From: Zoogloea sp.
Lineage (GTDB): Bacteria; Pseudomonadota; Gammaproteobacteria; Burkholderiales; Rhodocyclaceae
Reading direction: 5' to 3'
Assembly (NCBI RefSeq): GCF_017302315.1
Contig: NZ_JAFLDT010000003.1
Location: 62,001 to 126,000, forward strand
DNA: 64,000 nucleotides
A program made the translations under genes and the position numbers. Shown here one piece after another: positions 60,825 through 64,000 of the stretch (within the stretch, counting starts at the first letter, position 1; each line of letters starts with the position of its first letter). The notes beneath the pieces are model-generated. The model did not search any database and was not told the origin of the DNA. It saw only the letters and a list, made by a program, of their open reading frames with translations.

Positions 60825-60848
60825 AAAACCCGGCTGAACCGGGTTTTG
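60825..60848. terminator. Bidirectional terminator between secretin region and cargo
   Basis: AAAACCCGG, loop CTGAA and CCGGGTTTT. On the minus strand the stem is followed by seven T, so it ends the leftward cargo transcripts well; on the plus strand four T follow. Confidence 0.8.
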
Positions 60849-60898
60849 GTGACAGGTTCTTCCGGCGCCGACCCTGGCCAGGGGCGCCGTTGTCGCCA

Positions 60899-61204
60899 TC
60901 ACAACAGTTTGATGATGGCCGCAACGGCTGCCATACCCGCAAAGATTGCCGCGAGTGTCCAACGTTGAGTATCGGCGATAGCCTTCATCACGTTGGTTTC
61001 CGACTTGGCTACCTCGATGCGTACACGCTCCAGTTCGGCCCGTACTTTCTCCACGTCGCCGCTTGTTGCCAACTGACGGGAGTGGATTGCATAGCGCTTG
61101 TCGATGGCATCCACCACGGACTCGGCTGCCGCGGTGGCTCTTTCATCATCCACACCGGCCGACTTCAAGGCCTGGTAGATGGACAGTTCAACGGATGTGG
61201 ACAT
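60899..61204 (-). CDS. Cargo coiled-coil protein with C-terminal membrane anchor
   Basis: 101 residues. A helical N-terminus (SVELSIYQALKSAGVDDERA), a coiled coil (about 45-80, DVEKVRAELERVRIEVAKSE) and a C-terminal helix (WTLAAIFAGMAAVAAIIKLL) resemble DUF1640-type tail-anchored proteins. GAGGAA precedes the ATG. It is the last gene of the leftward cargo and overlaps the 3' end of the preceding gene by 17 bases. Function unknown. Confidence 0.65.
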   Translation of the reverse strand: MSTSVELSIYQALKSAGVDDERATAAAESVVDAIDKRYAIHSRQLATSGDVEKVRAELERVRIEVAKSETNVMKAIADTQRWTLAAIFAGMAAVAAIIKLL

Positions 61205-61697
61205 GGTGGCTTTCCTCGATTGGTGACGCCTGCAGCTCCAGGTTAAGCGGATCTGTCACCACGGCGGAGTTTAGCGTATTGGTGACAGGGGCGCTTGAGC
61301 TCGAGCTGCCGGCGTCACCACTCGGGCGCGGTGCCATGCGCTCCAGGTCGGTGATCAGCGTTTGCATCTGCCAGCTCACCCGTTCAAGTTCTCGGCTCGC
61401 CCACCTGGTCTGCCGGTCCAACTCGTCAAATTTCCGCGCATTCTCGACCTTCTGCAGGGTTTCTTTGATTCGATCCGAGTTAGCGCCGATGTATTCCCTT
61501 ACCCGCTTTCCATCCTGATCGCGCCCGGGGTGCAGCAAGTACAGGTACTTCCCGTCACGCCAATGGGGGGTAGCGTAGATCCGGCCAGCATCATCCAGAA
61601 CCTTCATTCGGCTGGTGTTGAAGCTCACCTCCTGAATCGCGGCCAGTAGGTGACTTTTCAGTGCGTTGGCGTGCTCGATGATCTCGGCGGCGTCCAT
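61188..61697 (-). CDS. Cargo protein, about 169 aa, unknown
   Basis: The N-terminal part (MDAAEIIEHANALKSHLLAA) leads to a segment with strands and Tyr/Trp (GRIYATPHWRDGKYLYLLHP, then GRDQDGKRVREYIG). This is like the small domain some plasmid and transposon proteins use to recognise coding-type repeats. A helical region (about 75-120) and a Ser-rich tail (GDAGSSSSSAPVTNT) follow. ATG 61697 has GGGG at the best distance; 61703 overlaps the KfrA-like stop. No family is assigned with confidence. Confidence 0.55.
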   Translation of the reverse strand: MDAAEIIEHANALKSHLLAAIQEVSFNTSRMKVLDDAGRIYATPHWRDGKYLYLLHPGRDQDGKRVREYIGANSDRIKETLQKVENARKFDELDRQTRWASRELERVSWQMQTLITDLERMAPRPSGDAGSSSSSAPVTNTLNSAVVTDPLNLELQASPIEESHHVHIR

Positions 61698-61699
61698 GT

Positions 61700-62383
61700 T
61701 CATTCCCCTTCATTGGTGACAGATCCGCAACCTGGTACGCCGCCGGCGTCACCATTTCCCGCGGTTGTGGAGGAGGGCGCAACTTTAGTTTTTTTCGCCG
61801 ATGCCCGGGAAGGCGCTTTTTCGGGCCGCAGGGCGTCGATAACCTGTTCCAGAGCATCCACCCTACCCGCAAGCCTGTAAGCCTGCTCTTGAGCCGATTT
61901 GGTGGCTTCCTGAGCCTTTGCCGTTTCAGCCTTCCGTTCTTCGGCTAACTGCATCAGTCCATGTTGCTGGATCTTGCTTTGCTCAAGCTCCGCCTTGAGG
62001 GCGTCCAGCTCGGCCCGCATGGCGTCCATGCCAGCTTCCGCGAGGTCAGCAATCTTGATGGCTTCCGCGCGGTCCTGCTCAAGCTCCGCCTTGACCAATG
62101 CCCAAGCGATGCGCTCCTCTTCCAGTCTCTCTTCGGCATACCGCGTCGCGAGGGCGAACAAGTCCGCGCCGGCCTGGCTGACACGATCCTCGAACTCTTG
62201 GGGCAGGGCGGGGATCTCTGAGGCTTCATCGTGGAATGGCTCCGTCCATTCCTTCAGCGCTGCCGTGATCGTGGTGTAGCTTCCGGTTCCAAGGCGCTTT
62301 CGGATCTCTACCGCGGTCGGCTTGTCGCCTGCCGCGTTGATCTCGTTTGCCACACGCCATACGTCTTGTTTGGTGATTGCCAT
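61700..62383 (-). CDS. Cargo KfrA-like DNA-binding coiled-coil protein
   Basis: About 227 residues. The N-terminal domain (ITKQDVWRVANEINAAGDKP, then TAVEIRKRLGTGSYTTITAAL) matches the KfrA N-terminal DNA-binding domain, and a very long coiled coil (about 60-190) follows, as in KfrA of IncP plasmids. The tail is basic and Ala/Ser-rich. KfrA proteins bind their own operator and aid plasmid stability. An array of GTAAT motifs lies directly upstream, consistent with autoregulation. Its presence in a filamentous prophage is unusual. Confidence 0.8.
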   Translation of the reverse strand: MAITKQDVWRVANEINAAGDKPTAVEIRKRLGTGSYTTITAALKEWTEPFHDEASEIPALPQEFEDRVSQAGADLFALATRYAEERLEEERIAWALVKAELEQDRAEAIKIADLAEAGMDAMRAELDALKAELEQSKIQQHGLMQLAEERKAETAKAQEATKSAQEQAYRLAGRVDALEQVIDALRPEKAPSRASAKKTKVAPSSTTAGNGDAGGVPGCGSVTNEGE

Positions 62384-62389
62384 CATGAC

Positions 62390-62443
62390 CCCCTATGTAA
62401 TGTAGTGTAATGTAAAACTGTAATTACGTAATTACGTTACAGA
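62390..62443. promoter_or_regulatory. Operator-like GTAAT array before the KfrA-like gene
   Basis: GTAATTAC occurs twice head to tail at 62420-62435, forming a perfect 16-bp palindrome, with further GTAATGTA and GTAATGTAA copies at 62397 and 62407 and GTTAC at 62436. The AT-rich block lies between the cargo genes, upstream of the leftward kfrA-like gene. Confidence 0.65.
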
Positions 62444-62724
62444 ATCCAACCCTTGCGACGCCCTATCTCGACCCATGCGAGGCGCGCGTCTTCGTCGTTT
62501 TTCCTGTGGACTATGAATTCCAGCGTCTCCAGTTCGTACCCCTCGAACCGTCGTTCAGCATCGGCCACCATCCCCCGGCGCCGGACCTGATCTGCGTTCC
62601 GCTTTGCCTGATAGCGTGCCTGGCGCTGGGCGCCCGTCAGGGCGCCATCCTTACGTGGCCGGCCACGGCCACGCCTCACCTCGAAAAGCTCCCCTGTCAC
62701 CTTGTCTTCCAACTGTCTGGCCAT
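62437..62724 (-). CDS. Cargo small basic protein with AT-hook-like motif, 95 aa
   Basis: MARQLEDKVTGELFEVRRGR followed by GRPRKDG gives an AT-hook-like RGRGRPRK core, then a basic helix (QRQARYQAKRNADQVRRRG) and an acidic/hydrophobic C-terminus. GGAGG precedes the ATG. It is the first gene of the leftward cargo. A DNA-binding role is plausible; no family is recognised. Confidence 0.6.
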   Translation of the reverse strand: MARQLEDKVTGELFEVRRGRGRPRKDGALTGAQRQARYQAKRNADQVRRRGMVADAERRFEGYELETLEFIVHRKNDEDARLAWVEIGRRKGWIL

Positions 62725-63109
62725 TCCACACCCTCCAGGTTTGACACCACCGGGCCACTAGATCCGAGCCCATCGTGGGTTTTGGTTTGATACCGGGAAA
62801 GTCGTTTTCCTTTCCCCGTTCCGCTGAGTCCTCGCCCTGGAGGAAGAGGGCGACGGGCTGACAGGTTCTGCAAGGCGTGCGCAGCACCCCGCAGGGCTTG
62901 GCCTTGCAGGTTCTGGCGGACTGGCGCTCGATGAACGGAAGGGAGAGGGCGAAGTGGTACGGGGAAAGGCGTTCCGGTAGCTCAGAACCGCCGGGCCGGC
63001 AGGCCCTCCAACGGCAAAGCCGTTGTCATGCTAGATTTTGGTTTTGCGCTCAAAAATGGTGACTGCGTTGGTTCTGGCCAACACGGGCGCCGGGAAAACC
63101 TGTCACCAA
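62725..63109. other. Prophage 2 non-coding region with inverted repeats
   Basis: I see no credible gene. GGGAAAG/CTTTCCC (62795-62816), TGCAAGGC/GCCTTGCA (62869-62908, with CAGGTTCTG repeated on both sides) and AACGGC AAA GCCGTT (63010-63024) could form hairpins on phage single strands. This region and the one after the secretin are the likely sites of the complementary-strand origin and of promoters for the flanking divergent genes. Confidence 0.5.
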
Positions 63110-63373
63110 ATGGCACCTTGGGAACTTGAAGAACAGTTTTACCAAAGCATGGGTAAGGTCATCGTCCGTCACATGGGAAAACGTCAGATGACAACATATA
63201 AACTGTCCAGACAATCCGGCGTCTCGTTTGTCCAGCTTGACCGCTACATACGACAAGGCCGGCGGATGCCGGCCTTTGCGCTCTACAGGATCGCTAACGC
63301 TCTAGGCGTAACAGTCGCGGAACTGATGCCTGACAAGGCCGAAGAGCCGGAACAGTTGAGCTTTGATCTTTAG
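63110..63373 (+). CDS. Prophage 2 terminal small HTH protein
   Basis: About 87 residues with a clear helix-turn-helix (MTTYKLSRQSGVSFVQLDRY, then IRQGRRMPAFALYRIANALG). ATG 63110 gives MAPWELEEQFYQSMG, matching the start of the prophage 1 counterpart, so it is preferred over 63038. It ends 8 bases before att core 3. In the circular phage it would lie convergent to the repressor gene, as its counterpart does at core 2. Confidence 0.72.
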   Translation: MAPWELEEQFYQSMGKVIVRHMGKRQMTTYKLSRQSGVSFVQLDRYIRQGRRMPAFALYRIANALGVTVAELMPDKAEEPEQLSFDL

Positions 63374-63381
63374 GTATCGTC

Positions 63382-63403
63382 TTCTGAAAATTACTGTTTT
63401 CAG
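63382..63403. other. Attachment core 3 (prophage 2 / host right junction)
   Basis: TTCTGAAAATTACTG (15 bp shared with cores 1 and 2) is followed by TTTTCAGAAG, so here the core is a palindrome: CTTCTGAAAA, centre TTACTG, then TTTTCAGAAG. The right half is host DNA. Confidence 0.8.
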
Positions 63404-63612
63404 AAGTTGAAAGGTAACTCACCTTTCTGCCCTTTCTATCTGTTATTTAACAACAACAAGTTTCGCAAAACGTCTCAAACCCGCCCTCCGACGTGCATGT
63501 GCACGGTGGTACGAGTCAAGACGTGTTCTTCTGTCCCACGATCTGATTCCGGACCCAGGCTGCTGATGACCCGCTTCTGCAAGTGATCCGCAGTCCGGAG
63601 CACAACGGAAAT
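63404..63612. other. Host region right of the prophages
   Basis: No gene or RNA is recognised. The sequence returns to host-like GC content after the AT-rich first 60 bases. GTGCATGTGCAC near 63500 is a short palindrome. Confidence 0.5.
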
Positions 63613-64000
63613 TCAGCCCTTTTTCTTCAGCATGCCCAGCTCTGCCAGGGCTTCGGCCAGCGTCGCCTCGGCCCGCTGGGCCCGTGCAGTTTCGGCAAGC
63701 CGGACTTCCTCGACTGCGCGGGCCCGCGCCTCGGCGGCTGCCACGGCAGACTCCTTGCCGTGGGCGGCCTCGCTGGCAGTCTTGAGTTGGGCCTGCAGGC
63801 GCTCGATACGCCCTTCGGCCGCTGCAAGAGAGGTTTCCACCTGGCGCGCCCGCGAGACGGCCTCCCGCAGGGCCGCCTTCGCCTCTTCGGTCTGCTCCCT
63901 CTGCCGGGCTTCCCGTTCTTCGCGATTGGCCAACTGCTGGCGCATGGCGGTGATCTCGGCGAGTTTTTCCTGACGGGCCTGATCGATCTGCTTCATCAGC
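63613..64000 (-). CDS. Coiled-coil protein, partial at the window edge
   Basis: The frame is open to the right edge, so only the C-terminal 129 or so residues are visible. They form one long coiled coil rich in Ala, Glu, Arg and Gln (AEITAMRQQLANREEREARQ, then QREQTEEAKAALREAVSRA) and end in LGMLKKKG. The composition resembles KfrA-type or other plasmid-style coiled-coil proteins, but the diagnostic N-terminus is outside the window. GC content is host-like. Confidence 0.7.
   Translation of the reverse strand, partial: LMKQIDQARQEKLAEITAMRQQLANREEREARQREQTEEAKAALREAVSRARQVETSLAAAEGRIERLQAQLKTASEAAHGKESAVAAAEARARAVEEVRLAETARAQRAEATLAEALAELGMLKKKG

Larger units (their letters stand above)
52587..63396 (+). 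mobile_element. Filamentous prophage 2 (inovirus-type) with KfrA cargo, about 10.8 kb
   Basis: The segment between the second and third att cores has the same layout as prophage 1 but an M13 gpII-type initiator. It adds its own pIV secretin and a leftward four-gene cargo between the secretin and the terminal HTH gene. A strong terminator follows the major coat gene, as in Ff phages. No integrase or transposase is seen. Confidence 0.9.

Noticed and set aside
63038-63109. P-loop-like ANTGAGKT upstream of the prophage 2 terminal HTH domain
   Set aside because: Comparison with the prophage 1 counterpart places the start at about 63110; the motif lies in the likely untranslated part and has no ATPase domain behind it.
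44801-63396. Reading the whole region as one large prophage
   Set aside because: Two initiators, two coat genes, two Zot ATPases and two repressors, with an internal att core, show two phages.

Overview
The window is a GC-rich chromosomal segment of a Gram-negative proteobacterium. A betaproteobacterium of the Rhodocyclales type is the best guess. It rests on the lplT / LysR / alr / radA run, HU-beta, the prpC-acnD-prpF propionate operon with an XRE/IrrE-type regulator, and ExbB-ExbD-TonB. No rRNA or tRNA marker is present, so the taxon stays an inference.

Bases 1-15619 hold a translationally coupled operon that enters from the left edge. It encodes an HlyD adaptor (partial), a PqqD-like/M50 protease-like/HlyD fusion, a compact SecA-like ATPase, a second HlyD adaptor, a 2804-residue repeat protein with an unusual N-terminal tag and a C-terminal membrane hairpin, and a membrane GGDEF diguanylate cyclase. 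I read it as a dedicated export and display system for the giant protein, possibly tied to c-di-GMP. It is one of the two best candidates here for an undescribed system.

Bases 15626-44608 are mostly ordinary chromosome: exbD-exbB-tonB facing a TonB-dependent receptor across a Fur-box-like palindrome; a receptor / sensor kinase / response regulator run; lplT, a LysR regulator, alr, radA, hupB; a convergent hypothetical gene and prc; and a rhodanese. A cobalamin riboswitch follows and controls nrdA, a BtuF-like cobalamin-binding protein gene and nrdB. Then come an XRE/IrrE regulator divergent from prpC-acnD-prpF-prpB, with a TTCGCAA operator array between them, and a short GntR regulator.

Bases about 44800-63400 hold two filamentous (inovirus-type) prophages in direct tandem, bounded and separated by three copies of a 15-18 bp core. 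Both have the same layout: a leftward repressor whose 3' end contains the att core, operators, replication genes, coat genes, Zot-type assembly ATPase, and a rightward small HTH gene touching the next att core. Phage 1 uses a Rep_trans-type initiator and has no secretin. Phage 2 uses an M13 gpII-type initiator, has its own pIV secretin, and carries a leftward four-gene KfrA-like cargo. Neither has a visible integrase. Removing both prophages on paper restores a host site with 11-bp inverted arms around a 6-bp centre, the architecture of a Xer-type core but not its known sequence. Because the att core lies inside each repressor gene, integration replaces the repressor tail: 47 residues become 3 for phage 1. 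This is the second main candidate for new biology. A partial coiled-coil gene enters from the right edge.
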